Assembly: GCA_036788835.1 (NCBI GenBank)
Contig: DAIQMR010000002.1
Coordinates: 1-64,000 of the forward strand
Direction: 5' to 3'
Length of the DNA stretch: 64,000 nt
Origin: JALCSJ01 sp036788835
Lineage (GTDB): Bacteria > Bacillota > Negativicutes > Acidaminococcales > Acidaminococcaceae
Shown here: positions 7,963-16,044 of the stretch, piece by piece
How positions within the stretch are numbered: position 1 is the stretch's first letter
Layout: every line of letters begins with the position of its first letter
Made by a program: the position numbers and the translations under genes
Notes under the pieces: generated by a model
The model's database searches: none
What the model saw: only the letters and a program-made list of their open reading frames with translations
Told to the model about the DNA's origin: nothing

Positions 7963-8451
7963 ATGACAAACTTAAAATTTATGCTTTCCAATGCAGTAAT
8001 AGCCGCAGTATACGCTGTTTTAACCATTGGTCTGGCACCTATTAGCTACGGACCTATTCAAGTGAGAATTTCTGAATTCATGACACTTTTGGCCTTTGTT
8101 AACAAGAAATATGTGCCCGGTTTAGTTATAGGGTGTTTTTTGGCTAACCTAGGCAGTCCCTTTGGCATTACCGATATTGTTGTAGGGACTCTGGCAACCT
8201 TTTTGGCAGTTTATCCTATGCGTTATTGCTGTAATATGTTTACCGCGTCGTTGTTACCGGTTTTTGCCAATGGATTGATTATTGGAGCAGAGTTGTATTA
8301 CCTGGCGGCCATACCGGCTAATGTACCTCTCTGGACTGCTATGGTCTATGTGGCGGCAGGGGAGCTATTGTCCGTGACAGTGTTGGGCGCTGCCATCATG
8401 AAAATTATTATGAAAAACGCAAGAGTAAAAGGTTGTTTGCTAGAAGAGTAA
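7963..8451 (+). CDS. queT: QueT family queuosine-precursor transporter (ECF S component)
   Basis: 162 residues, five to six hydrophobic segments. YGPIQVRISEFMTLLAF and LANLGSPFGITDIVVGTLAT are hallmark QueT segments. QueT is the substrate-binding S component that brings queuosine precursors (preQ0/preQ1) into the cell with a shared energy-coupling module, which is not in this window. The ribosome site AAGGGG is part of a preQ1-type aptamer, so uptake would be shut off when preQ1 is plentiful. A strong two-way terminator lies between it and the reverse-strand neighbour. Confidence 0.9.
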   Translation: MTNLKFMLSNAVIAAVYAVLTIGLAPISYGPIQVRISEFMTLLAFVNKKYVPGLVIGCFLANLGSPFGITDIVVGTLATFLAVYPMRYCCNMFTASLLPVFANGLIIGAELYYLAAIPANVPLWTAMVYVAAGELLSVTVLGAAIMKIIMKNARVKGCLLEE

Positions 8452-8455
8452 CCGG

Positions 8456-8495
8456 AAAAAGACCGTGAGGAGCACGCTTCTCACGGTCTTTTTTG
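8456..8495. terminator. Bidirectional terminator between queT and the M20 gene
   Basis: AAAGACCGTGAG / CTCACGGTCTTT stem with A-rich and T-rich flanks on the two sides, so it can stop transcription from both converging genes. Confidence 0.88.
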
Positions 8496-8496
8496 C

Positions 8497-9666
8497 TTAT
8501 TTTGTTAAAAAATCAAAAGCAAATTGGGCAGCTACACAGGCACCTCGCTCCAAAGAGCGTTCATCAGGATTGAAGCATTGATGATGGTTACTCATTCCGG
8601 AACCCGGTACATTGTCACTGTGGGCTCCTATAAAACCAAAAATCGCGGGACATTTTTCCATGTAGTAGTAATAATCTTCTGAACAGGTCATCTTTTCCTG
8701 GACACCCAGTCCATCTTCACCGTAATTTTTTACTACTGCTTTTCTGGCCAGGTCAACCAGTTCATGGTTCTCGTTGACAATAGGACCGGGCAGAAAGTCA
8801 TAGTTACAGGTTCCTTGGCAACCATAGGCGGCGGCAATTTCTCCAACAAGCTTTTGCATTTGCATAGGAAAGTTCTTGCGCACTTGCTTATTAAAGGTTC
8901 TGGTTGTGCCGGTCATATGAATACTAGTGGTAGCACCTGCAATTTTTGTTTCGGCAGTTCCTACGGTTAGCACGGCAGTGACAGAGGGGTCCTTTAAACG
9001 GCTTACTACTGTTTGCAGTCCCATAATGACGGCAGATGCGGCAACTACTACATCATTGCCCTCCTGAGGTCTGGCGGGATTAATGGTTTTACCGATAATA
9101 TCGATAGAGAAAAGATCTGCTGAACACATACGCTCACCATATTGCATATCAATTTTGGGAGCATCTAAAGCGGACCAGATGTGAACGCCATACATGGCAT
9201 CTACGCCATCGCAAACACCTTGGCTGACAAGTTCATGAGCACCTAAGCCATTTTCTTCGGAGGGTTGGAAAAGAACCTTTACGGTACCGGAGAATTTATC
9301 TTTGATGCTTTGCAAAATCTTGGCGGCACCTAATTGCATGGCAATATGAGTGTCATGACCGCAGGCATGCATGCAGCCAGGGTTCTCGGAAGCAAAGCCC
9401 AGACCGGTTGCTTCTTCCACGGGAAGGGCGTCAATATCAGCTCTCAGCATAACAGTTTTGCCGGGTTTAACTCCTTTAATATAGCCAATACAGCCTTGAA
9501 CCTCGTTAGCGAAAGTCTTGACTTCGATGCCCATTGCCTCCAAATCTTTAATAATGGACTTAGTGGTTTCCACTTCCTGTCTGCTCAGTTCCGGATGACG
9601 GTGATAGAAACGGCGTCTGTCGATAATATAATCGTGATTTTGTTTAGCTAAATCTTTTAATAACAA
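8497..9666 (-). CDS. M20-family amidohydrolase with degenerate lid domain
   Basis: 389 residues, N-acyl-amino-acid/hippurate hydrolase type. The catalytic domain looks intact: LRADIDALPVEE, the metal ligands of HACGHDTH near residue 103, Glu-Glu in PSEENG, His in GVHIWS, and NHHQCFNPDE near the end. The dimerisation (lid) domain is odd. Where relatives have a GxHGxxPH segment this protein has GKTINPARPQEGND (about residue 192), and the NIIPD-type segment is AGATTSIHM. The His and Asn that normally reach the active site are therefore missing. The start is TTG 9666 after AAAAAGGAGATGACGG. A short gene for an intact lid domain lies immediately upstream on the same strand. Substrate unknown. Confidence 0.85.
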   Translation of the reverse strand: MLLKDLAKQNHDYIIDRRRFYHRHPELSRQEVETTKSIIKDLEAMGIEVKTFANEVQGCIGYIKGVKPGKTVMLRADIDALPVEEATGLGFASENPGCMHACGHDTHIAMQLGAAKILQSIKDKFSGTVKVLFQPSEENGLGAHELVSQGVCDGVDAMYGVHIWSALDAPKIDMQYGERMCSADLFSIDIIGKTINPARPQEGNDVVVAASAVIMGLQTVVSRLKDPSVTAVLTVGTAETKIAGATTSIHMTGTTRTFNKQVRKNFPMQMQKLVGEIAAAYGCQGTCNYDFLPGPIVNENHELVDLARKAVVKNYGEDGLGVQEKMTCSEDYYYYMEKCPAIFGFIGAHSDNVPGSGMSNHHQCFNPDERSLERGACVAAQFAFDFLTK

Positions 9667-9683
9667 TATCCGTCATCTCCTTT

Positions 9684-10016
9684 TTATTCGAGGGTGGCAC
9701 TGCAGCCATAAACATCTACAGAGTCCTTGACGATTTTTTCGATTAATTTCCTGGCTTCCGGGACGAACTCGGCAGACTCAGTGAGCAAGGAACCTTTCAG
9801 TTCCGCACGGTCAGGAATAATATTATAATTAGTGCCTCCGTTTAAAGTTTCCACAGTTAAGGAAAAAGGATTCAGGGGATTATTTATTCTGGAGGCAATA
9901 GCCTGCAGATTCATAATGACAGAAGAAGCAGCCGTCAAAGCATCGTGACCGGAATGGGGTGCACTGCCGTGGGCACTGAGCCCTTGAATAGTGATTTTAA
10001 AATATATTATTTTCAA
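9684..10016 (-). pseudogene. M20 peptidase lid-domain fragment (stand-alone or remnant)
   Basis: 110 residues that match only the middle of an M20 enzyme. They run from the first lid strand (FKITIQGLSAHGSAPHSGHD) through NYNIIPDRAELKGS to DVYGCSATLE, where a stop follows. Both metal-binding halves of the catalytic domain are gone. Nevertheless there is an AAAAAGGAGAAGATAACA ribosome site just before a TTG start. That leader resembles the leader of the next gene, which suggests tandem duplication followed by internal deletions. The lid His and Asn lost in the neighbour are present here. It may be a decaying pseudogene or a free lid domain; I lean towards a remnant. Confidence 0.65.
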
Positions 10017-10239
10017 TGTTATCTTCTCCTTTTTCGGAAGGCATTACATAATTATTCTTGGTAATTGCACTACATTGTAACACATTAAGCCAGCGAAATA
10101 AAGCGTGATATGCAAGAACAGTACAAAAAGAAGAGAGCTTTGCACCAAAAAGGTAAACAATGTAATATCATGTAAAATTGCAAATAAGCTAAGAAAGTAT
10201 GGTATAATATAGCGTACGTTTATTTAGGAGGTATTTTTT

Positions 10240-11496
10240 ATGTCAGTTATAAAACCCTTTAGAGCATTACGGCCTGTGCCGGAATTAGCAAGTCAAATAG
10301 CAGAATTACCATATGATGTTATGAATACAGAAGAAGCAAGAGCTTTGCTCAAGGAAGATCCTTTGAGTTTTATTCAGGTTACCAGGGCAGAAGCGACTTT
10401 ACCGGAGGGAACAAAAGACAATGACCCTAAGGTTTATGCTAAGGCCAAAGCAAATCTAGAAGCATATATCGCCAAAGGACAAATGAAACAGGATCCTACA
10501 CCTTGTTACTATATATACAGACAACAAATGGGAGCCTATATTCAGATAGGTTTGGTAGCAGCCGCCTCTGTGCAGGAGTACAGAGAGAAAATCATAAAGA
10601 AGCACGAACTTACCCGTCCGGATAAAGAACAGGACAGGATTAATCATATTATGGCAACCAAGGCTCAAACAGGACCGGTATTTTTGGCATACAAGAGCAA
10701 AGGCTTGGTTAATGCTCTGCTTTTGAAATTCATGAGCAATCATCAGCCGGCCTATGACTTTACAGCCAAAGACGGCATCCAGCATACTCTTTATGTTGTC
10801 AGCGACCCGGTGAGAGTTACGGAGATAACCGAACTCTTCAAGCAGGTTCCCTGCATGTATATTGCCGACGGACACCACCGCTCTGCGGCAGCCATGCTGG
10901 TTGCAGATGAATTGGCCAAGCGGCCTAATCAAACAGGCAAAGAAGAGTATAATTATTTTCTGGCTGTTATTTTTCCGGAAAAAACTTTGCATGTGTTAGA
11001 TTACAATAGAGTGGTAAAGGACCTTAACGGTCTGGATGTGGAGCAATTTCTGGCTCAAGTCAGCAATAAGTTTAATGTGGAGCTAGTGGAGAAGAACCCT
11101 AAACCCCAGGCTATGCATACTTTCGGTATGTATCTGGGAGGCAGATGGTACAAGCTGACGGCTAAAGCTGATTCTTTCTCAGAAGGAGACCCTATTAATT
11201 CTTTGGACGTTAGTATTTTACAAAATAATTTATTGGCACCGATTTTAAATATCGGGGAACCAAGAACGGATAAACGGATTGCTTTTGTAGGAGGCATCAG
11301 GGGTCTGAAAGAATTAGAACAAAAGGTTTCTACAGGAGAATTTGCCGTGGCCTTTGCTATGTATCCAACCACTATGGACCAGTTGATGAATGCAGCAGAT
11401 AACGGGCTGACCTTACCGCCCAAATCCACATGGTTTGAGCCTAAGCTCCGTGATGCTATGGCTATTCATTTGATAGGAGATGAGCAGGATGAGTAG
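10240..11496 (+). CDS. DUF1015 family protein in a serine-biosynthesis operon
   Basis: 418 residues, usual length for DUF1015 (COG4198). It starts with VIKPFRALRPVPELASQIAELPYDV, a conserved opening of the family. YIADGHHRSAAAML is the hallmark DGHHR segment, which loosely recalls the GxHR motif of ParB/sulfiredoxin folds. The biochemical role is not established. The stop codon overlaps the start of serC, and DUF1015 genes are often found beside serC or serA. A link with phosphoserine metabolism is therefore reasonable but is inference from context. The start follows TTTAGGAGGT. Confidence 0.88.
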   Translation: MSVIKPFRALRPVPELASQIAELPYDVMNTEEARALLKEDPLSFIQVTRAEATLPEGTKDNDPKVYAKAKANLEAYIAKGQMKQDPTPCYYIYRQQMGAYIQIGLVAAASVQEYREKIIKKHELTRPDKEQDRINHIMATKAQTGPVFLAYKSKGLVNALLLKFMSNHQPAYDFTAKDGIQHTLYVVSDPVRVTEITELFKQVPCMYIADGHHRSAAAMLVADELAKRPNQTGKEEYNYFLAVIFPEKTLHVLDYNRVVKDLNGLDVEQFLAQVSNKFNVELVEKNPKPQAMHTFGMYLGGRWYKLTAKADSFSEGDPINSLDVSILQNNLLAPILNIGEPRTDKRIAFVGGIRGLKELEQKVSTGEFAVAFAMYPTTMDQLMNAADNGLTLPPKSTWFEPKLRDAMAIHLIGDEQDE

Positions 11497-12607
11497 AGTA
11501 TTTAATTTCAATGCAGGACCGGCCATGCTGCCCTTGGATGTTCTGAAACAAGTTCAGGCAGAGCTGCTGGATTGTCAAAAGAGCGGAGAATCTATTCTGG
11601 AAATGAGTCACAGAGATCCCGTTTACGATAAAATAAATGCTGAAGCTCAGCAAGATATTAAGGATTTGCTGGGAGTAGGGGATGACTGGTGTGTAATGTT
11701 TATGGGCGGCGGCGCCAGCCTGCAGTTTTCCATGGTTCCCATGAATTTTCTGGAATCAGGTAAAACCGGTGCTTACGCAGACACCAGTTCTTTTTCGGAT
11801 AAAGCTATCAAAGAAGCAAAAAAAGAGGGTCGTGTAGAAGTAATTTTCAGCAGTAAAAATGAAAAATATAATAGAGTGCCTAAGACCAGCGAATTGGTCT
11901 TGCCGGATAATGCCGCTTATTTGCACATTACCGGAAATAATACCATTGAAGGTACCGAGTATCAGGAATATCCGGATACGGGTGCTGTACCACTTATTGC
12001 GGATCTGTCATCTGATATTTTAAGCAGACCCATTCCTATGGAAAAATTTTCTTTGATTTATGCCGGCGCCCAAAAAAACATCGGGCCTGCCGGAGTAGTT
12101 GTTATTATTGCCAAACGGGATTTTGTCAAGGGCAGAGAAAAGACACTGCCCTCCATGATGAATTATGAAATTCAAATGGAAAAAGAATCTATGTATAATA
12201 CGCCGCCGGTTTTCGGTGTATATATTGTAGGGCTTGTGGCCAAATGGCTAAAAGCCCAGGGTGGTCTTGGCGCAATGCAAGAGATTAACGAAAGCAAGGC
12301 GGCAGTGGTTTACAATGCTTTGGACGCCCACCCGTATTTCTATAAAGCCTATGCGGAAAAAGCCAGCCGTTCTTTTATGAATGTGACTTTTGGTCTGCCC
12401 ACTCCTGAATTGGAAAAGCTTTTTGTGAAAGAAGCCGCCAAGAAAAGTATGAAAGGGCTTAAAGGCCATCGCAGTGTGGGAGGAATTAGAGCCTCTATTT
12501 ACAACGCCATGCCCAGAGAGGGCTGCGAGACTTTGGCAGCATTTATGGAAGAGTTTTACCAGGCTCATAAAGACGACCCCAAACCGGCAGAAACACCGGA
12601 AAAGTAA
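11489..12607 (+). CDS. serC: Phosphoserine aminotransferase
   Basis: 372 residues. It transfers an amino group from glutamate to 3-phosphohydroxypyruvate to give phosphoserine (serine pathway; also acts in pyridoxal phosphate synthesis in some bacteria). NFNAGPAMLP and SILEMSHRDP at the N-terminus and IYAGAQKNIGPAGV with the PLP lysine are clear SerC signatures. GKTGAYADTSSFSDKA carries the phosphate-binding part. ATG 11489 is nine bases after GGAG (11476-11479) and overlaps the stop of the DUF1015 gene. An ATG nine bases upstream would touch the ribosome site. No serA or serB is seen here. Confidence 0.95.
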   Translation: MSRVFNFNAGPAMLPLDVLKQVQAELLDCQKSGESILEMSHRDPVYDKINAEAQQDIKDLLGVGDDWCVMFMGGGASLQFSMVPMNFLESGKTGAYADTSSFSDKAIKEAKKEGRVEVIFSSKNEKYNRVPKTSELVLPDNAAYLHITGNNTIEGTEYQEYPDTGAVPLIADLSSDILSRPIPMEKFSLIYAGAQKNIGPAGVVVIIAKRDFVKGREKTLPSMMNYEIQMEKESMYNTPPVFGVYIVGLVAKWLKAQGGLGAMQEINESKAAVVYNALDAHPYFYKAYAEKASRSFMNVTFGLPTPELEKLFVKEAAKKSMKGLKGHRSVGGIRASIYNAMPREGCETLAAFMEEFYQAHKDDPKPAETPEK

Positions 12608-12683
12608 AAAAATAAAAACATAATAATGTCACAGAATCTGACATATTTTCGTCATAATCTGTTGCTACTATAACAATAGCAAA

Positions 12684-12701
12684 AGTGACTGACCAGTCAC
12701 T
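12684..12701. promoter_or_regulatory. TetR-like palindromic operator
   Basis: AGTGACTG-AC-CAGTCACT is a perfect 8-bp inverted repeat with a 2-bp centre. It lies between a TATAAC-type -10 region and the ribosome site of the next gene. The TGACTG..CAGTCA form resembles TetR/AcrR-family half-sites. No regulator gene is adjacent. Confidence 0.5.
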
Positions 12702-12725
12702 CCTAGTAGCGAAAGGATGATAAAT

Positions 12726-13115
12726 ATGCTAAATTCTAAAAGAATACAAAAGGTGTTTGCCGTATTTGCATTAGTAGCTTTCTTAGGAACTTCTGCTCTG
12801 ACGAGTACCAGCGAAGCAGCAACTCCCCCGCCGCCGGCTAAACAAAGCCAGGCACAAAGGCCTCAGGGCAATCCTGGAAACAAACCTTCTATGCAGCAAA
12901 GACCACAGCAGAATAATAGGCCTCAACAGAACAAAAAACCGCAAATGAGAAAGGATGATAGACGTCCTGCACCGGCCCCGGTATCTCATACCAGCTACAG
13001 AAGGCCGGCACCTCGTGATTATAGAGACCATGAATCTCACAGCGATACAGGAAATCTGGTAACAGGCTTAATTATTGGTGGTGTGTTGGGAGCTATCATT
13101 GCTAACAATAGCTAA
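12726..13115 (+). CDS. Small exported Pro/Gln/Asn/Arg-rich protein
   Basis: 129 residues, not recognised as a named family. A signal peptide spans about residues 1-31 (KVFAVFALVAFLGTSALTST, then SEA). The middle is low complexity, rich in P, Q, N, R and K (QQRPQQNNRPQQNKKPQMRK), and strongly basic. The last 20 residues (NLVTGLIIGGVLGAIIANNS) form a glycine-zipper-like membrane segment. It could be a small envelope protein that binds an acidic polymer. ATG 12726 is chosen because GAAAGG (12711-12716) sits nine bases before it. A palindrome just upstream suggests regulated expression. Confidence 0.65.
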   Translation: MLNSKRIQKVFAVFALVAFLGTSALTSTSEAATPPPPAKQSQAQRPQGNPGNKPSMQQRPQQNNRPQQNKKPQMRKDDRRPAPAPVSHTSYRRPAPRDYRDHESHSDTGNLVTGLIIGGVLGAIIANNS

Positions 13116-13125
13116 AAATGCGGGG

Positions 13126-13242
13126 ATATTTGGTTTATACTGCGTCAAAAGGAAGTGCCTGCGGTAAGGATGAACTAGTGTTGTTCTATCCTTACCGCAG
13201 GCACTTCCTTTTTCTTTGTCTAAACCCAATCTTCCTGGGTTT
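13126..13242 (+). repeat. Solitary R1 hairpin repeat
   Basis: A 25-bp perfect stem (13147-13171 with 13188-13212) topped by GGATGAACT...GTTCTATCC, flanked by TTTATACTGCGTCAA on the left and CTTTGTCTAA on the right, then a small AAACCCA/TGGGTTT hairpin. The flanks and apical motif match the tandem repeats at 20934-21405, while the stem sequence is different. Confidence 0.8.
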
Positions 13243-13248
13243 GAAAAC

Positions 13249-13312
13249 TTGTTACAAAGGGACAGGTACTTTTCACTTTTTGTGACAAATGGACCTGTCC
13301 CTTTTGTCACAA
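13249..13312. repeat. REP-like hairpin with GGGACAGGT arms
   Basis: Arms of 19-20 nt (13249-13267 and 13293-13312) share AAAGGGACAGGT / ACCTGTCCCTTT perfectly. The loop contains further TTGTGACAAA copies. Between two gene ends it may act as a terminator for the reverse-strand TPM gene. Confidence 0.65.
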
Positions 13313-13313
13313 T

Positions 13314-14114
13314 TTACCAGCCTCGGCTGGAGCCTCCGCCCCCTCCGGAGCCACCCCCAAAGCCACCACCACCGGAGTAACCTCCACCTCCAAAGCCGCC
13401 GCCGTAACCACCGCCTCGCCCGCCGCCTCTAAAGAACAGCATATAGAAGATAAAGCGGAGGATGGCACCTCTGAAGAGGATTCTGTCCACGACTAATATA
13501 ACAATAACAATCAACAAAAATAGGCCGTTGGAAAGTGAATCCGTATTTGCCCCGGCAGCGGGGTTATTCCGGGGCATCTGTCCCTTGACGTTTAGATCAT
13601 TGGCGGAAAGCTTGTATTCCTTGAGAACGGTATTAATTATGGCACTGTAACCGTTGAGAATACCCTTGTCATAGTCACCTGAGCGGAAAGAGGGGAGCAT
13701 GTACTGGTCCTGAATTCGTCCGGTCAGGCCATCAGGCAGGGCTCCCTCTAGACCATAGCCTACTTCAATACGCGACTTACGGTCTTTGATAGCTACCAAA
13801 AGCAGTACGCCGTTATTTTTTTCTTTGTCACCGATGCCCCAATCTCTGACAATACTCAGAGAATAGTCTTCCAAAGAGGCATTTCCTAGGGTGGGAACAG
13901 TGACTACAACAACTTGAGCCTTTGTTTTCGCTGCCAAGGCGGCGCTGTACGCATTTATAATGTTCTTGGTATTAGCAGAGAGCACCTTGGCTGTATCTTG
14001 CACATAAATGCTGGTAGTTGGTTTAGTTGGGATTTTAGCAGCGTCAACTGCTTTCCCTGGCAGGAAAAAGCAGAGCTGAAATATTGCTGTCAGGAGTATT
14101 AAAAAGTTTTTCAT
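13314..14114 (-). CDS. TPM-domain membrane protein with glycine-rich tail
   Basis: 266 residues. Signal peptide at 1-25, then a TPM domain: YVQDTAKVLSANTKNIINAY, QVVVVTVPTLGNASLEDYS, and NNGVLLLVAIKDRKSRIEVGYGLEGALPDG. A membrane helix (LFLLIVIVILVVDRILF) follows at about residue 197. The tail is almost only Gly, Ser, Tyr and Phe, ending GSSRGW, as in YgcG proteins. The family sits at the membrane and is linked to envelope or photosystem assembly; enzyme activity is unproven here. It is paired with lemA upstream (22-base gap), a common TPM-LemA arrangement. Confidence 0.88.
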   Translation of the reverse strand: MKNFLILLTAIFQLCFFLPGKAVDAAKIPTKPTTSIYVQDTAKVLSANTKNIINAYSAALAAKTKAQVVVVTVPTLGNASLEDYSLSIVRDWGIGDKEKNNGVLLLVAIKDRKSRIEVGYGLEGALPDGLTGRIQDQYMLPSFRSGDYDKGILNGYSAIINTVLKEYKLSANDLNVKGQMPRNNPAAGANTDSLSNGLFLLIVIVILVVDRILFRGAILRFIFYMLFFRGGGRGGGYGGGFGGGGYSGGGGFGGGSGGGGGSSRGW

Positions 14115-14136
14115 GCCGATCTCCTTACTGACTTAG

Positions 14137-14691
14137 TTAAAACTGTACTTTAGGTGCTGTTTTAGCACTTTCGTCGGCCTTGAAATAATCCCGGGCAGAA
14201 AAACCAAACATTCCGGCAATAATGTTAGTGGGGAAAGATTTTACTTTGGCATTAAAGGCTTGAGCCCCATTATTATAATCCCGGCGAGCTACTGCCAAAC
14301 GATTTTCGGTTCCCGCCAATTCATCTTGCAACTGAGCAAAATTTTGGTTGGCTTTTAAATCCGGGTAATTTTCGGAAATAGCCAGCAATCTGGACAAAGC
14401 ACCGTTTAGTTCTCCGTTGGCGGCAGCTTTATCAGCCACGGTAGTAGCTCCTGCCAATTTTGCCCTGGCATCGGAGACGTTCTTGAATACTTCTGTTTCA
14501 TGAGAAGCATAGCCTTTCACTGTATTAACCAAATTGGGGATTAAATCACTCCGTCGTTGCAACTGATTTTCTACTTGACTCCATTTACCGTTAACATTTT
14601 CATTGGCAGTCACCAGACCATTATAGGTACTGAATAAAGAAACACAAATAAGGGCAATGACTACAATAATGCCTATAAGAACTTTTTTCAT
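14137..14691 (-). CDS. lemA: LemA family protein
   Basis: 184 residues, standard LemA length. One N-terminal membrane helix (VLIGIIVVIALICVSLF), a short outward NG-type segment, then long helices. WSQVENQLQRRSDLIPNLVNTVKGYA and LQDELAGTENRLAVARRDYN are family signatures. LemA proteins have a tiny external N-terminus and a cytosolic or periplasmic helical bundle of unknown function. The gene is first in a lemA-TPM pair on the reverse strand. The ribosome site AGGAGG lies seven bases before the ATG. Confidence 0.93.
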   Translation of the reverse strand: MKKVLIGIIVVIALICVSLFSTYNGLVTANENVNGKWSQVENQLQRRSDLIPNLVNTVKGYASHETEVFKNVSDARAKLAGATTVADKAAANGELNGALSRLLAISENYPDLKANQNFAQLQDELAGTENRLAVARRDYNNGAQAFNAKVKSFPTNIIAGMFGFSARDYFKADESAKTAPKVQF

Positions 14692-14786
14692 TTAAATTTC
14701 CTCCTAAAGGTAAATATCTTTTGTTACCAGTCTATTGTAGCCTAGTAGGTTTTATCGTGTCAAATGACAACTTTGTGAAACGGCAA

Positions 14787-14823
14787 AAATAAAGCCCTGT
14801 TCTGTGAACAGGGCTTTATTTTT
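14787..14823. terminator. Terminator of the PepSY-like gene
   Basis: AAATAAAGCCCTGTTC / GAACAGGGCTTTATTT, a 16-bp perfect stem with a TGT loop, bounded by A and T runs. It follows the reverse-strand gene ending at 14828 and precedes lemA. Confidence 0.88.
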
Positions 14824-14827
14824 GGGA

Positions 14828-15352
14828 CTATTTCTTGTAATTCAATTCTCTGTAACCATAAGCACCGGTAGCAGGGTTCAACTTAGCCATACCAGTGAAC
14901 TTAGGAGTTGTGAAAGTTGCTTCGTAAATGGTCAAAACCTTGTCGGTATCAACTTTCTTTTCAACTACAATGTTAGTAGCATCAGGATAGGTGCCCAAGA
15001 TAATGGCTTTAACATCAGCAACTGTTTTGTTGATAGTAACGCTGCCGGGGAATCTGGAGCCACTAATAGTAATGTGGTCAATTTTAGCGGTAGTTTTGCT
15101 GACTAAAACATCGTAATAAGCCAAATCGGAAGGACTTTGATATTTAACATCATAAAAGCCAACCTCGTTTTTAGTTCCATAATAGTTGCAGTCAGCCGGA
15201 ACTTCTTGTTTAGCAGCAGCAACAGCAGCGTTCTTTGCAGACAAAGAAGCTTTAATAGTTGCGCCTGTTGTGGTATCAGCAGCTAAACCGGTTGCGGATA
15301 CGGCCAAAGCACACACTGCAATGGCAGTCATTAATAATTTTTTCAGTTTCAT
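14828..15352 (-). CDS. Exported protein with PepSY-like repeats
   Basis: 174 residues. A signal peptide (KKLLMTAIAVCALAVSATG, cleavage near LAA at about residue 25) is followed by two related segments. The first, SLSAKNAAVAAAKQEVPADC...YDVLVSKTTAKIDHI, has the helix-strand-strand pattern of PepSY domains. The second starts at VADVKAIILGTYPDA and ends ATFTTPKFTGMAKLNPATGA. The family assignment is by pattern only. PepSY proteins are exported and often act as inhibitors or binding domains. ATG 15352 is eight bases after AAAGGAG; an upstream GTG overlaps that site. Confidence 0.6.
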   Translation of the reverse strand: MKLKKLLMTAIAVCALAVSATGLAADTTTGATIKASLSAKNAAVAAAKQEVPADCNYYGTKNEVGFYDVKYQSPSDLAYYDVLVSKTTAKIDHITISGSRFPGSVTINKTVADVKAIILGTYPDATNIVVEKKVDTDKVLTIYEATFTTPKFTGMAKLNPATGAYGYRELNYKK

Positions 15353-15444
15353 CCAAACCACTCCTTTAAAATTTGAAATATTTACACAACCATTATAGCA
15401 CTTTTTAAGAAAAGTGGAGAAAGAAGATAAAATCTGCCCAAAAA

Positions 15445-15855
15445 TTATTTTTTATCAGGATTTGCAGCCTTTTTATTTTTTATGGCCAAAATTTTCTTGG
15501 CTACATTGTCACATTTATAATAGTTTTTTAATTTGTATTCCAGCCTTTGCGAAACAGCCTCCATTTCCTCAATACGTTTCTCCAAATTGGCCTTTTCTTC
15601 CAAAAGTATTTCCTGCCGGGCCTTGCGAGTTTTATCACCGCCCTCGAAAAGCTTCATATATTCGATTAAGGCTTCAATGGAAATCCCGGCACTCCGCATG
15701 CATTGAGCAAATTCCACAGCGGCACAGTCTTTGTCAGTATAGTCTCTAATGCCGCTTTTATTCCTGGTAACAGGTGGAATAATACCGATTCTCTCATAGT
15801 ATCTTAAAGTTGCCGTAGAAATATTAAATTTTTCGCTTACTTCATTTATTTTCAT
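15445..15855 (-). CDS. MerR family transcriptional regulator (NmlR/AdhR-like)
   Basis: 136 residues. The N-terminus KINEVSEKFNISTATLRYYE is a MerR winged-helix, followed by IGIIPPVTRNKSGIRDYTD. A long dimerisation coiled coil then includes the sequence EKANLEKRIEEMEAVSQRLEYKL. The YMKLFEGGDKTRKARQEILLE region resembles the aldehyde-responsive NmlR/AdhR branch. ATG 15855 is preceded by AGGAGG at eight bases. No target gene is adjacent on the same strand; a MerR-type operator in its own promoter suggests autoregulation. Confidence 0.88.
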   Translation of the reverse strand: MKINEVSEKFNISTATLRYYERIGIIPPVTRNKSGIRDYTDKDCAAVEFAQCMRSAGISIEALIEYMKLFEGGDKTRKARQEILLEEKANLEKRIEEMEAVSQRLEYKLKNYYKCDNVAKKILAIKNKKAANPDKK

Positions 15856-15894
15856 AATTGCGCCTCCTAAAGTTTCTCTCACCTGCATTGTATA

Positions 15895-15914
15895 ACCTAG
15901 AGTCGACTTTAAGT
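15895..15914. promoter_or_regulatory. MerR-type operator in the merR promoter
   Basis: Read on the reverse strand: TTGACT, then a spacer containing the palindrome ACTTAAAGT-CG-ACTCTAGGT, then TATACAAT. A dyad inside the spacer between -35 and -10 is the MerR-family arrangement, and the half-sites resemble NmlR/AdhR operators. Confidence 0.7.
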
Positions 15915-16010
15915 CAAGAGGTAAAAAAAGACTTGATATTATCATTAGTTTTCGTGTACAACTTTAGCTACACAATTTTTGCTATTTAACTTAACAGGTT
16001 TAAAAATACT

Positions 16011-16043
16011 AAAAATGCTGTCCCATATTGGGGTAGCATTTTT
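16011..16043. terminator. Terminator-like hairpin
   Basis: AAAAATGCTG.CCC / GGG..AGCATTTTT with loop ATATT. It is symmetric, with A and T runs at both ends. It lies alone in the 292-base gap between the merR start and the YdjC-type gene. Confidence 0.65.
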
Positions 16044-16044
16044 G

